Virus record (IMG/VR): IMGVR_UViG_3300021478_000039
Location: 1-49,994 of that record
Length of the DNA: 49,994 bases
From: a virus
Direction: 5' to 3' (one strand)
This document shows, in pieces, positions 15,875 through 24,693 of the stretch (within the stretch, counting starts at the first letter, position 1; each line of letters begins with the position of its first letter). Position numbers and translations under genes: made by a program. Under the pieces are notes generated by a model. That model worked only from the letters and a program-made list of their open reading frames with translations. It was not told where the DNA came from and made no database searches.

Positions 15875-15882
15875 GGAGCCCG

Positions 15883-16080
15883 ATGAAAATTACAAACCTA
15901 GAAAAACGAGAAGACGGTGGTGCTGTAATGTCGTTTGATGCAACAAGTGAGGAATTCTCCTATTTATTGACATTTGCGATAAACAATCTAATAGCCATGG
16001 GCATTATTGCCATGGATGAAGAAAGTATGGAACCACAAGAAGTAGAGATTCTAAACAAGAAAATTAAAGGAATGCACTAA
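15883..16080 (+). CDS. Hypothetical acidic small protein
   Basis: 65 residues, AAGGAG upstream. Short beta strands, then a hydrophobic helix (YLLTFAINNLIAMGIIAM) and an acidic C-terminal part. No family recognised. Confidence 0.65.
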   Translation: MKITNLEKREDGGAVMSFDATSEEFSYLLTFAINNLIAMGIIAMDEESMEPQEVEILNKKIKGMH

Positions 16081-16082
16081 TC

Positions 16083-16298
16083 ATGTTTACATTTATTAAA
16101 ACTGTTGAATCAATTGCCGCTGAATTGGAAGCTAAGATTAAAGATCTGGAAGCTCTTGAAGCCCAACATTTGTTAGCCGTAATGAACCATGCTAAAGTTA
16201 TCGCTGCCACACAAGAGGCTCAAATAGCTGCTGGTGCTAAGGCCGCCCTGGCCAATAGCTTGGCTTCTAAGATTCGTTCCATGCTGGGTCTAAGCTAA
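16083..16298 (+). CDS. Hypothetical Ala-rich coiled-coil protein
   Basis: 71 residues. Long amphipathic helix with heptads (IAAELEAKIKDLEALEAQHLL), then an Ala-rich stretch. Starts two bases after the previous stop. Function unknown. Confidence 0.65.
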   Translation: MFTFIKTVESIAAELEAKIKDLEALEAQHLLAVMNHAKVIAATQEAQIAAGAKAALANSLASKIRSMLGLS

Positions 16299-16299
16299 T

Positions 16300-16449
16300 A
16301 TGTTTCAAATTATTATGCTGGGAATTAATGCTGTCTTCTTTACTATAGTGGCTCGATGGGCCTCTCAGGAAGAAAATCCAGATCCAGTAATGGTTTATGG
16401 TATTGGTGCCTATGCTCTCTGTAATCTTCTGGCAGCTATTCTAAAATAG
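16300..16449 (+). CDS. Small membrane protein, two predicted spans
   Basis: 49 residues. Hydrophobic helices at about 3-18 (QIIMLGINAVFFTIVA) and 33-47 (VYGIGAYALCNLLAAI), separated by a polar acidic loop (SQEENPDP). Starts one base after the preceding stop. Function unknown. Confidence 0.6.
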   Translation: MFQIIMLGINAVFFTIVARWASQEENPDPVMVYGIGAYALCNLLAAILK

Positions 16450-16479
16450 GATGAAATCCTTAAGCGCAAGGAATTTGCT

Positions 16480-17199
16480 ATGATAGCCTTAGTTGATGCG
16501 GATATTACTGTGTACAGATGTGCTGCTGCTAGTGAAAATGATCCTCTAGAAGTAGCGGTAGATCGTCTGGAACATCTCATGGATAAGATTGTGTCAGCTA
16601 CCAAAGCTGATACAGTCCAATCCTACATTACTGGTGAAAATAACTTTCGGTATAAAGTAAACCCGGAATATAAAGCCAACCGCCGTCAAACTCTTGATCC
16701 CAAGTGGCGTCAAGAACTGAATGAGTACATGGTTGTAAACTGGAAAGCTGTCGTAACTGATGGCTTTGAAGCTGATGATGCCCTTGGCATGGAACAGATG
16801 AAGTATGGGTACTATCCAATACCCAACACAGTCATCTGTAGTATTGACAAGGATCTAAAGCAAATACCGGGACTTCATTATAATTTCGTAAAGGATGAAT
16901 GGGATGAAGTGTCTCCAGCAGAAGGACTACGTTTCTTTTATGAGCAGCTGCTTATTGGAGATCGTGCTGACAATATCATTGGTATTGATCGTGTTGGTCC
17001 TGTAAAGGCTAAGAAAGCATTAGAAAATTCTTTTCAAGAAACAGACTGGTTTCGGCAGGTACGATCTATGTATTGTAATGATAAGCGCATGTTGATGAAT
17101 GCCCGATGTTTACATATCTGGCAAGAAATGGGGGGAGATTGGGTAAATACAGATCTTGGCAAAATGCTAGCCGCAGAAGTGGGTTTGAAGATAGAGTAG
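16480..17199 (+). CDS. 5'-3' exonuclease / flap nuclease
   Basis: 239 residues. FEN/PIN-like nuclease motifs: ALVDAD at the N-terminus, YKANRR, GFEADDALG, CSIDKDLKQIPG, and the helix-3-turn-helix region GDRADNIIGIDRVGPVKAKK. The clustered Asp and Glu residues bind two metals. It removes primers and degrades DNA ends, as T7 gp6 does. AAGGAA lies before the start. It overlaps the endonuclease I gene by 94 bp in another frame. Confidence 0.88.
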   Translation: MIALVDADITVYRCAAASENDPLEVAVDRLEHLMDKIVSATKADTVQSYITGENNFRYKVNPEYKANRRQTLDPKWRQELNEYMVVNWKAVVTDGFEADDALGMEQMKYGYYPIPNTVICSIDKDLKQIPGLHYNFVKDEWDEVSPAEGLRFFYEQLLIGDRADNIIGIDRVGPVKAKKALENSFQETDWFRQVRSMYCNDKRMLMNARCLHIWQEMGGDWVNTDLGKMLAAEVGLKIE

Positions 17200-17531
17200 A
17201 AGATACTCTTAAACATCTCAATGCTAAATATGAATATGAACCCGATATTCTTAAGTATGAATTACCGGCAACTACTCATAATTATCATCCTGATTTTAAG
17301 CTTCGAGATAATGTATACATTGAAGCTAAAGGAGAATTCACAGCAGCTGATCGAAAGAAAATGCTGGCTGTACAAGAGCAATACCCAGATGTAAAAATCT
17401 ATATACTCTTTCAGAAAGCAGGTAATACTCTTTCTAAGAAAAGTAAAACCACATATCGAGACTGGTGTAGTAAGAATGGTTTCGAGAGTGCCGACTTTAG
17501 TGAAAAGGAGATTTGGACGAAATGGCTATAA
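17106..17531 (+). CDS. T7-type endonuclease I, Holliday junction resolvase
   Basis: 141 residues. All four catalytic residues of T7 gp3 are present with identical spacing: Glu28, Asp63 in YHPDF, Glu73 and Lys75 in IEAKG (T7 Glu20, Asp55, Glu65, Lys67). It resolves branched DNA and may degrade host DNA. The conserved part begins near residue 22. The ATG at 17106 lies deep in the exonuclease gene and lacks a clear binding site, so the true start could be a later alternative codon. It overlaps the metallophosphoesterase start by 10 bp. Confidence 0.85.
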   Translation: MFTYLARNGGRLGKYRSWQNASRRSGFEDRVEDTLKHLNAKYEYEPDILKYELPATTHNYHPDFKLRDNVYIEAKGEFTAADRKKMLAVQEQYPDVKIYILFQKAGNTLSKKSKTTYRDWCSKNGFESADFSEKEIWTKWL

Positions 17532-18289
17532 AAATTTTAGTCTGTCCTGATACCCAAGTACGTCCGGGTATCGATCTGTCCTATCTTACAGAAATTGGTA
17601 AGTATTGGGTTGATAAGAAACCAGATATCGTAGTTCATCTAGGGGATCATTGGGATTTCCCAAGTCTAAGTAGCTATGATTTTGGTAAGATGGCTTTTGA
17701 AGGACGTCGATATAAGGCTGATGTAGAAGCTGGTAATCAAGGCATGGGTGCTCTACTCCATCCTCTCATTGAATATAATGAGAAACAGAAGAAGAATGGT
17801 AAGAAGCAGTATTGGCCAGATATGCATTTCTTGCTAGGCAATCACGAGCATCGTGTAGAGAGGGCTGTCAATGACGATTCTAAGCTGGAAGGTACTATTG
17901 GCTATGATGACCTTTTTCTACATCCTTGGAAAGTGCACCCCTTTCTCGAGGTGGTTGTCATCGAGGGAGTTGCTTTTAGCCACTATTTTACTACTGGTGT
18001 TATGGGTAGGCCCGCTACTACAGCTAGTGCACTTCTTAACAAAAAGCACATGAGCTGTATTCAAGGCCACCAACAAGGTCGTCAATCGGCTAGTTCATTC
18101 CGAGCTGATGGTAAACAGATCACAGCGATCATAGCTGGCTCTGGTTATCCTCATGATGAGGCATACATGGGTGCTCAGGGTAATAAACACTGGCGTGGTG
18201 TGGTTATGCTCCACAATGTGGAAGATGGTAGCTTTGATGAGTGCTTCGTTCCGCTCTCTTATTTGAAAGAAAAATATGGCACAGAGTAA
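17522..18289 (+). CDS. Metallophosphoesterase
   Basis: 255 residues from ATG 17522; a TTG at 17513 is an alternative closer to AAGGAG. Calcineurin-like motifs: CPDTQ near the N-terminus, VVHLGDHWD, LLGNHEHR and a late QGHQQG. It could be a nuclease subunit, a nucleotide phosphatase or a protein phosphatase. The neighbours (nucleases, dNTP pyrophosphohydrolase) favour nucleotide or DNA metabolism. It overlaps the next gene by 14 bp. Confidence 0.82.
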   Translation: MAIKILVCPDTQVRPGIDLSYLTEIGKYWVDKKPDIVVHLGDHWDFPSLSSYDFGKMAFEGRRYKADVEAGNQGMGALLHPLIEYNEKQKKNGKKQYWPDMHFLLGNHEHRVERAVNDDSKLEGTIGYDDLFLHPWKVHPFLEVVVIEGVAFSHYFTTGVMGRPATTASALLNKKHMSCIQGHQQGRQSASSFRADGKQITAIIAGSGYPHDEAYMGAQGNKHWRGVVMLHNVEDGSFDECFVPLSYLKEKYGTE

Positions 18290-18488
18290 TGTTAGAAGTA
18301 TTAAAGAAGCAGTCATTAATGTAGTAGTTGGCTATCTAGTAAATTATGCAGGTAACATCGCTATCTTTAATGGACTTCTTCATCAGAATATTACATGGAA
18401 ACAGAATATCGTAGCTGGTGTTTTGTTTACCGTTATTAGTTTGGTACGTAGTTATCTAATCCGCCGATGGATGAATAAGAATGACTAA
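18276..18488 (+). CDS. Small membrane protein, DUF7220-like
   Basis: 70 residues. Two hydrophobic segments (AVINVVVGYLVNYAGNIAIF and IVAGVLFTVISLVRSYLI), ending RRWMNKND. The SLVRSYLIRR end is typical of a widespread phage membrane family recalled as DUF7220. Function unknown. Overlaps both neighbours. Confidence 0.7.
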   Translation: MAQSNVRSIKEAVINVVVGYLVNYAGNIAIFNGLLHQNITWKQNIVAGVLFTVISLVRSYLIRRWMNKND

Positions 18489-18846
18489 ACCTGTAACATA
18501 CATTCAAGGCCAAGTATTCCCCAATGAAGCTGGTGGTATCAAGCACGATCAGGATAAGCCAATGATGGATCTTTTAGATTCTGGCTTCCTAGAAGATATG
18601 GCAAGTGTACTGACCTTTGGAGCTAAGAAATATGCCGCGCATAATTGGCGTAAAGGAATCAACGTATCTCGTACTATTGCTGCTATTTATCGACATCTTG
18701 GGGCTCTTAATCGTGGGGAAGATCTTGATCCAGAATCAGGATGTCATCATGAAGCTTGTATTGCTATTAATTGTCAATTTCTAAATTGGATGTTAAAGAA
18801 TAGGCCCGATCTTGATGATCGGTTTAAGAATGACAAATCTAGCTGA
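18481..18846 (+). CDS. dATP/dGTP diphosphohydrolase-like (MazG-related) protein
   Basis: 121 residues. GGIKHDQDKPMMDLLD, VLTFGAKKYAAHNWRKG and GEDLDPESGCHHEACIAINC match the helical N-terminal dATP/dGTP diphosphohydrolase domain of phages. Such enzymes cleave dNTPs to dNMP and pyrophosphate. In some phages they accompany base-modified genomes. I see no PurZ-like synthetase or modified-pyrimidine synthase here, so pool control is the simpler reading. Confidence 0.78.
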   Translation: MTKPVTYIQGQVFPNEAGGIKHDQDKPMMDLLDSGFLEDMASVLTFGAKKYAAHNWRKGINVSRTIAAIYRHLGALNRGEDLDPESGCHHEACIAINCQFLNWMLKNRPDLDDRFKNDKSS

Positions 18847-19300
18847 TAAATTAATCGAGCAGGCTAAAAGGCATCCTTACTTCCATTTGGAAGGTTACAT
18901 GGAACGTTATTGGCTTACTCCATTTAGTCCTGATAATTCTCAAAATACTAGAATTCATCATATTTTATCTAGTGATAAGGATAGAATATTTCATGACCAC
19001 TCTTGGGAATCTACAAGTATTATCTTAAAGGGCGGATATTGGGAAATTATGCCGGGGGACCAAGGTCAAGATCCTTCTTTTGATGATATTAATTATATAT
19101 CAATTTGGAGAGCACCCGGAGATGTAGTTAGCCGCAAAGCATTAACTCGCCATAGAATAGAATTACCAGAGGGTAAAACATCTTGGTCTATGTTTATCAT
19201 GGGTAAGTACGAGAATAAGTGGGGTTTCTATACACCTGAAGGTAAGGTGTACTGGAGAGAATATTTAAATGAGGAGGAAAGGAAATCCGAGGATGAGTAA
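18830..19300 (+). CDS. Cupin-fold protein
   Basis: 156 residues from ATG 18830. RIHHI, FHDHSWESTSIILKGGYWE and an R-x-x-x-x-H-x-x-ELP segment (ALTRHRIELPEG) give the two conserved cupin halves with candidate metal-binding His and Glu residues. Similar cupins are common in phages without a known substrate. It overlaps the dNTP hydrolase gene by 17 bp. Confidence 0.7.
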   Translation: MTNLADKLIEQAKRHPYFHLEGYMERYWLTPFSPDNSQNTRIHHILSSDKDRIFHDHSWESTSIILKGGYWEIMPGDQGQDPSFDDINYISIWRAPGDVVSRKALTRHRIELPEGKTSWSMFIMGKYENKWGFYTPEGKVYWREYLNEEERKSEDE

Positions 19301-19472
19301 TATTAAACGTATGGTTGATGAGATTCAAGAGTTCTATGATCGACTCTATGCAGCCCAACAAAAGAAACTGACTCCCGCGGAGAAAGCCAGCTTTGAAGCT
19401 GAATTACTTATGCTGAAAGCTAAGTATCCCCTGACTAAGGCAAGTGACTTTGATGAACGACAAGCTAATTGA
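19293..19472 (+). CDS. Hypothetical helical protein
   Basis: 59 residues from ATG 19293, Shine-Dalgarno-like AGGAAAGGA just upstream. Amphipathic helices with heptads (IQEFYDRLYAAQQKKL, KASFEAELLMLKAK). Overlaps both neighbours. Function unknown. Confidence 0.6.
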   Translation: MSNIKRMVDEIQEFYDRLYAAQQKKLTPAEKASFEAELLMLKAKYPLTKASDFDERQAN

Positions 19473-19605
19473 TTTGCTGGGAATACTACGGGATTACGAT
19501 CCTGTATCCTTGATTGAAGTACTTGGTATTACCTCTGATGATTTGATAGATGCACTTCGGGATTACGTCGAAGATCATCAAGAAGAAATCGAAGATAATC
19601 TGTGA
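19453..19605 (+). CDS. Small acidic protein, last gene of the rightward block
   Basis: 50 residues, MNDKLIDLLGILRDYDP..., with an acidic C-terminus (DYVEDHQEEIEDN). The LLGIL-x-(D/E)-YDP start recalls small conserved phage proteins seen near replication modules. It overlaps the previous gene and runs directly into the terminator. Confidence 0.6.
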   Translation: MNDKLIDLLGILRDYDPVSLIEVLGITSDDLIDALRDYVEDHQEEIEDNL

Positions 19606-19690
19606 GGAGCTTTGCTCCGAAGGTAATCTCTTTAGGAGATTAGATAAAAAGAAGCCCCGATAACCTACAAAGGTTCGGGGCTTTTATTTT
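19606..19690. terminator. Triple hairpin, bidirectional terminator between convergent blocks
   Basis: Three hairpins in a row: GGAGC/GCTCC, TAATCTC/GAGATTA, and a strong stem AGCCCCGA..AACCT / AGGTTCGGGGCT with a 2-base bulge (19652-19682). The last is followed by CTTTTATTTT for rightward RNA, and on the other strand by a run reading CTTCTTTTTA for leftward RNA. It separates the rightward early/replication block from the leftward late block. Confidence 0.85.
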
Positions 19691-20159
19691 AACTTAAGAA
19701 AAGATCATGTTCAGCTTTACGTCTATTATCTAATCCATGTTGAACTGCACTACCAGGACTATCCCATTTTAAGAACTCAGCTGCTGCTCCTTGATAATCA
19801 AAGGTATTCAGTTTCTTAAGTAGGGTAGATGGCTGTCCATTCTTAAGTTGGATTATACCATCTTTATATCTACTACCTGGACCTACATTTCCAATAATAG
19901 AACAGAGAGCATCAAACTGATTTTGGGTAAGCGGAACAACTACATTCTTATTAACAGTGTTAACTACCCATTCCATATCGTCTTCAAAATAGATTCTACT
20001 TTGTTCTTCGGTGATAGTAGTTCCCTCATGAACCTCAGGTCCAGTATGTCCTCGTCCGACTGTCCAGGGATCTCCCCCAGTCTTAGGATCAGGATAAGCT
20101 TCAAGCTCATTGCCCTCAAACTTATCCCATAGATTAATTAAACCTTGTGAATAATTCAT
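19689..20159 (-). CDS. Endolysin, GH24 lysozyme
   Basis: 156 residues, no signal peptide. Catalytic region KFEGNELEAYPD with Glu15 and Asp24, then GGDPWTVGRGHTG with Thr33, and the GH24 signatures ALCSIIGNVG and HGLDNRRKAEHDLF. It cleaves the peptidoglycan glycan strand after holin-mediated release. Last gene of the late block, overlapping the large virion protein by 4 bp. It carries one TTAACAGTGTTAA palindrome in its coding sequence. Confidence 0.9.
   Translation of the reverse strand: MNYSQGLINLWDKFEGNELEAYPDPKTGGDPWTVGRGHTGPEVHEGTTITEEQSRIYFEDDMEWVVNTVNKNVVVPLTQNQFDALCSIIGNVGPGSRYKDGIIQLKNGQPSTLLKKLNTFDYQGAAAEFLKWDSPGSAVQHGLDNRRKAEHDLFLS
19951..19963. promoter_or_regulatory. Operator-like palindrome inside the endolysin gene
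   Basis: TTAACAGTGTTAA; on the gene strand it encodes the VNTVN region. This is the only copy in the leftward block. It may be functional or chance retention. Confidence 0.5.
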
Positions 20160-23100
20160 TTGGTTCCTAACAATTGTTTAGTAAATGATGCTCGTTTCTG
20201 GGCCATCTGTAGATCATTAAGAGATGTACTCTTGGCTGCTTTGAGATCCTCAAATTCACCTCGAGTAAGCTGCCGTCCAATCTGATTCTCAACTAAGCCT
20301 TGAATAATACCATCGGTATTACGTGCATAGTCTGGATTCAAAGCTATAAGCTGTTGGAATAATCCACCCAAAGGACGATGTTGATCGGCTGCATCTCCCA
20401 TTAATGTAATTAACTTCTTGGTTTGAACATCCTGACGTTCTTTAAGATAGTTAATCTGATTATTGATATCTCGTTGTTTCTTTTCGTCAAGAGAAGTAAA
20501 TGGATTATGATACATAATGTCTGTATCTTCACCACTACGTTTAATACCCTCTTTCAGAATAAGATCATTAGGGCCACCTTGTGGACTAGGTCGTTGTTTG
20601 GCTTCAGCATTCTCATACAAGAATTGGAAGTTAGGAGGAATGATTGCTTTACGAGAACGATATAGATCCATCTGAGTAGGTGGATTAACTAAACCAGTCT
20701 TCGATAAAGCATTCTTGCCTTCATTATAAGCTTCAGATCCATAATCTAAAATAGACTCAGGAAGGAACTGACCAAATCCAAACAGAGAACCAGTCCGGTT
20801 AGACTGAAATATATCTCGTTTGGTAGCTTCTGGAATAGCACCATAGTAGGCATCATTAGAATGTTTGCCAAATACGTCAGGACCATGAGCCATCTGGAGT
20901 TGGAAACTCAATGGAATATTCAGGTTGAACATATCATTAAGCTTCTTAGCCAGTTTATCATAATCCTGGATACCGGGCATGCCAGACCAACCTGTAGCTA
21001 GATACGATACAGCTAGGAATGACATAATTGGTAGGGCTACACTATTAATAAATTGTCCTTTATGTGTACCTATACCACGACCCACTGTTTCCATTTGGGC
21101 GATAGTGTTAATCATAAATGTAGACAATTGATTCAATGTAGAGCCAATCAGGGGACCTTCCTCACGGATAAGATCACTCTTACCAGCTTTGGTATAGTCA
21201 CCCATAACCTGATTCATAGCACGAACAGCATAGACCCGTGCCTCACCTTCTGGAAATCCTAGATCCTTAGCAAGCTTATAGGATGTCAGGAAAGACATAG
21301 AACGTGGAGTACGCTCGGCATGTTGAGTAATAGCCGAACCTGTAGCAATCTTAGTAGCTTGCTTAGTAAGGTTCATATTATCATGAGAGATAAGGGTATC
21401 CAGATGCCCGTGTTCAGTAGCCCATTTAAGAGCTGCTGTAGATTTTGGATCGGCCATGCCACCCATATGGGCTATAGTGTCATAGTGAGCCTTAACCATA
21501 GCAGCCATGACTTTGATTGGGGACTTACCCAATTGGATTGCCTGGTTAGCTATACCGGAGACTGGATCATTCTTAGCAAAGAACGCAGTACCCTCACCCA
21601 TAGAACCCATAACAGAAAGAAAATGTTGCAAATATTGAACTGGCAACAAATGAGCATTCATATAAGGACTAATCTTAGACCAGAGAGCTAACCTACCAAA
21701 TCCACGTGTGGCATTGGCTATAGTTTGCTTACCAATAGCTGGTTGTTTAGTATGGCTAGGAATAGTGCTCTTATCTCCCATAGAGGATAGCATATCTACA
21801 GCCTTTTCAGGCAGAGATACTTTAGAATTATCATAGAGAGGTTTAGTATAAGCTTCAGATTGTTCACGAATGATTTTCTGAAGTTGTGGCCACGCCTGAG
21901 TATGAGCTACATCATGATCTTCAGCAGCCTGCTTAAACGCCTTCATTAGCTCATTGTTAATGACCTCTTTAGAGAAACGGCTAGAGTCATTCATGTACTT
22001 CTGAGGAAGTTTAGTCAGGAAATCTGCATCACGTTGCATAGCTTGACGTTGTGCTCCAACAGCATCCTCTGGAAATTCATGCTTACCCGCATATTCCATG
22101 TCTCCGGTACGAAGTTCTTTAGCACCAAGACGAGCCCTGTTCAACTTAGCAGATACAGCAGCAATCATATTATGAAAACCAGATGGATCTGTACCATAGA
22201 AACGGGAAGCTTGTTGCTTAAGCATCTCAGAAAGATCATGAAAGCTTTGTCCTACACGAGGAGCACGTTTGTAATCCACAGCATAACCATCAGGAAGAGT
22301 TCTATTAAGATGCTCTGCCATCTTACGAGCTTCAGCTAGAGATCCAAAAGCTTGGACATGTTGTTGTCCAGATTTCTTCTCTATCGTTGTAACTCGGAAT
22401 TCACCATTAAGTTGATGCTGGAAGTAGTTAGGAATAGGTTTAATCTGAGGTTGTCCCACTTTCTCTAGACGAGCATTGTTCATCTTAAGGCCCATATCAT
22501 AGATACGACCTGCCTCAGTAAGAGCTTTAGCTACCTTTGGAGTAGCCCCACGATCCAACCATTCTTTCTCAGTGAAGTGATTACGACCTTCATTAATCAT
22601 ATCCTCACTAGTACGACCTTCAAACCGGGATTTGAGTTGAGCATACTGCCAACGTTCATCCTTATTGAGAGTCTCTAGATTACGGGTTGGGTGTTCCCCA
22701 TGATCTCCTTCTAGAGTCTTACGAACTTCAAAATTAACTTTATCAGAAATATGGGCAAAAGCATCATAAGCCCCCCGAAGTATAGGATTATCATTCCAGA
22801 GATTACGCCGATACCAATTAGGATAGGCTTCCCCAGTGCGCCCGTTAAGAGGTTTAATAGTGTCTTCATTGATACCAAACGTCTTAAAAATGTTGTCGGG
22901 AGACATTAAGATCTGGCGATCTCGTTGAGTCTCTAATTGTGCCTTAGTCGGAGTTACACCTTCATTAGAGGTATCACCTGCAATATCTAACATGTGTCCC
23001 ACTTGTTCTGGAGCATTAAATAGGAAACTAGGTTCAGTATCACCAAAAGCTTGTTGTTCTCCATTCCCTTTAAATAGAGCATTAGAACCTTCTGTATTAA

Positions 23101-24670
23101 TCTGAGCTACCTTATCAATAGGTGCTGTTTCTGGAAGGGGTTCAGCAGCCTTTTGAGCTGATGTAACCAAATCATCCAGAGGATTAATATGAAGTTCATT
23201 CTGACCTGAATACTGAGGAGTTTCTGGGCCTAGGTACGTCTCACCAGTAGTCCAGGGCTCTACCACATTAGGATGTGGAGTATCAAGTTCCCCAGTAAAC
23301 GGCATAGCCGGGGTTTGATTAGGATAAGCATTATTTTCAGGAGATTCTTCTGGGAACAATTGCCCTTGTATTGGAGCTGCTTCTTCTACTTCTGGAGTAC
23401 CTTGAACACCCAAGTCTTCATCCAATTTTCCATAGAATGGTTTAGGATTAGAAGCTTCTCTAGCCTGATCTACTAGCCCAGAAAGCTTAGGTGGAGTAAT
23501 AGTAACAGGTTCTGGAGCAATTGGCCCCTCTTGGGCTGGAATTTCTGGGAACAGCTCAGATTGCTGTCCTCTAGGAAGCGCTTGGGGAGCTTCATGAGCC
23601 TCAGGTAATACGTTACCACCAGTATAATGGTCAGCAAGCGCTGTGGCCCCTTTATGGGCTCCCAAAGGGATTGCTACCATTGCTGCATCCCGAAGAGCAT
23701 CATTTACGAAGGTTCCGGGTGTAGAAACGGTGTTTGCCAATATTGTAGCTGGTTTACCAAGGATTGTATCCAAAGCACCGGTAAAAGGCTCGGCATTCTC
23801 AGTAGCCAGATTTGAAGTTTGAAGAGCTTTATCCAAACTCAACTTGGACATGATCTCATCTTTAACATTCTTGGCTACAGTTGGGTCCATAGTTGCTAGA
23901 CCAGCTACTCCACCCCCCAAGTAGCCGGCTGCCATACTACCGGCCGAACCTACTAAATCAATTAACTTAGCAGTCGAGGAAGCCGACTCTTTAGCTTGTC
24001 CAAGAAGACTGGTATCTTTAGCTGTTGGAGTAGAAGCAATAGTAGGATTCCCGGTAGGAGCATGCTCATTGACCCCAATAGGGATGTCGGTTGGACTAGC
24101 TCCGATAGGTTTATCAAGTTGTCCTGTAAAGGGTTTAGGCTGCATCGGAGTACCTTGTGGGGTATCCAATTGACCTGTAAACTCAGTTGCTGGTTTAGCA
24201 TCTAGGGCTCCTATAAAAGGAGCCACCGTTCCTTCTGGCTTAGGCTGAAAGAACTTAGCTGTATTCTGTAAATACTTAAATGTCTCTGGTGAAGTTGGGG
24301 CTTTACCCGCTTGTGCTAAAGCACCTTGAGAATTACCACCATTATAATGGGCCAAGGCAGCAGGAATACTACCGTGATATTGTTTCAATAGATCGACAGC
24401 CATATCTCCAGCAGCATCAATAGATGCATACGGATCTCGGATATCACGACCTTTACCATATTGTTTCCATGTTTCGGGCATAAACTGCATAACACCCTGA
24501 GCGCCAGCTGGAGAAACAGAGGTGGCGTTGGAACGCTCACCCCCATTCTTGATAGCCATAAGGAAACCAGATGGAAGCCCTTTATCAGCTTCCACCTTAG
24601 TTGCATATGCATCCAATTTAGGATCATTATATTGCGTTGGGTCCAAACTACCTGTAAATGGTTGAGCCAT
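20156..24670 (-). CDS. Large internal virion protein with lytic transglycosylase domain
   Basis: 1504 residues. The N-terminal 145 residues carry an SLT-type transglycosylase domain (FLMAIKNGGERSN, SPAGAQGVMQFMPETW, AALAHYNGG), here with Asn-Gly-Gly-Glu where the usual motif reads E-S. A long low-complexity region (about 150-480) follows with at least seven copies of a PF-x-G-x-LD motif, then a roughly 1000-residue helical part. By position and domains it resembles the T7 gp16 class of ejected proteins that cut the cell wall and carry DNA into the host. Penultimate late gene. Confidence 0.82.
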   Translation of the reverse strand: MAQPFTGSLDPTQYNDPKLDAYATKVEADKGLPSGFLMAIKNGGERSNATSVSPAGAQGVMQFMPETWKQYGKGRDIRDPYASIDAAGDMAVDLLKQYHGSIPAALAHYNGGNSQGALAQAGKAPTSPETFKYLQNTAKFFQPKPEGTVAPFIGALDAKPATEFTGQLDTPQGTPMQPKPFTGQLDKPIGASPTDIPIGVNEHAPTGNPTIASTPTAKDTSLLGQAKESASSTAKLIDLVGSAGSMAAGYLGGGVAGLATMDPTVAKNVKDEIMSKLSLDKALQTSNLATENAEPFTGALDTILGKPATILANTVSTPGTFVNDALRDAAMVAIPLGAHKGATALADHYTGGNVLPEAHEAPQALPRGQQSELFPEIPAQEGPIAPEPVTITPPKLSGLVDQAREASNPKPFYGKLDEDLGVQGTPEVEEAAPIQGQLFPEESPENNAYPNQTPAMPFTGELDTPHPNVVEPWTTGETYLGPETPQYSGQNELHINPLDDLVTSAQKAAEPLPETAPIDKVAQINTEGSNALFKGNGEQQAFGDTEPSFLFNAPEQVGHMLDIAGDTSNEGVTPTKAQLETQRDRQILMSPDNIFKTFGINEDTIKPLNGRTGEAYPNWYRRNLWNDNPILRGAYDAFAHISDKVNFEVRKTLEGDHGEHPTRNLETLNKDERWQYAQLKSRFEGRTSEDMINEGRNHFTEKEWLDRGATPKVAKALTEAGRIYDMGLKMNNARLEKVGQPQIKPIPNYFQHQLNGEFRVTTIEKKSGQQHVQAFGSLAEARKMAEHLNRTLPDGYAVDYKRAPRVGQSFHDLSEMLKQQASRFYGTDPSGFHNMIAAVSAKLNRARLGAKELRTGDMEYAGKHEFPEDAVGAQRQAMQRDADFLTKLPQKYMNDSSRFSKEVINNELMKAFKQAAEDHDVAHTQAWPQLQKIIREQSEAYTKPLYDNSKVSLPEKAVDMLSSMGDKSTIPSHTKQPAIGKQTIANATRGFGRLALWSKISPYMNAHLLPVQYLQHFLSVMGSMGEGTAFFAKNDPVSGIANQAIQLGKSPIKVMAAMVKAHYDTIAHMGGMADPKSTAALKWATEHGHLDTLISHDNMNLTKQATKIATGSAITQHAERTPRSMSFLTSYKLAKDLGFPEGEARVYAVRAMNQVMGDYTKAGKSDLIREEGPLIGSTLNQLSTFMINTIAQMETVGRGIGTHKGQFINSVALPIMSFLAVSYLATGWSGMPGIQDYDKLAKKLNDMFNLNIPLSFQLQMAHGPDVFGKHSNDAYYGAIPEATKRDIFQSNRTGSLFGFGQFLPESILDYGSEAYNEGKNALSKTGLVNPPTQMDLYRSRKAIIPPNFQFLYENAEAKQRPSPQGGPNDLILKEGIKRSGEDTDIMYHNPFTSLDEKKQRDINNQINYLKERQDVQTKKLITLMGDAADQHRPLGGLFQQLIALNPDYARNTDGIIQGLVENQIGRQLTRGEFEDLKAAKSTSLNDLQMAQKRASFTKQLLGTK

Positions 24671-24693
24671 AATAATCCTTATTTAGATTTATC

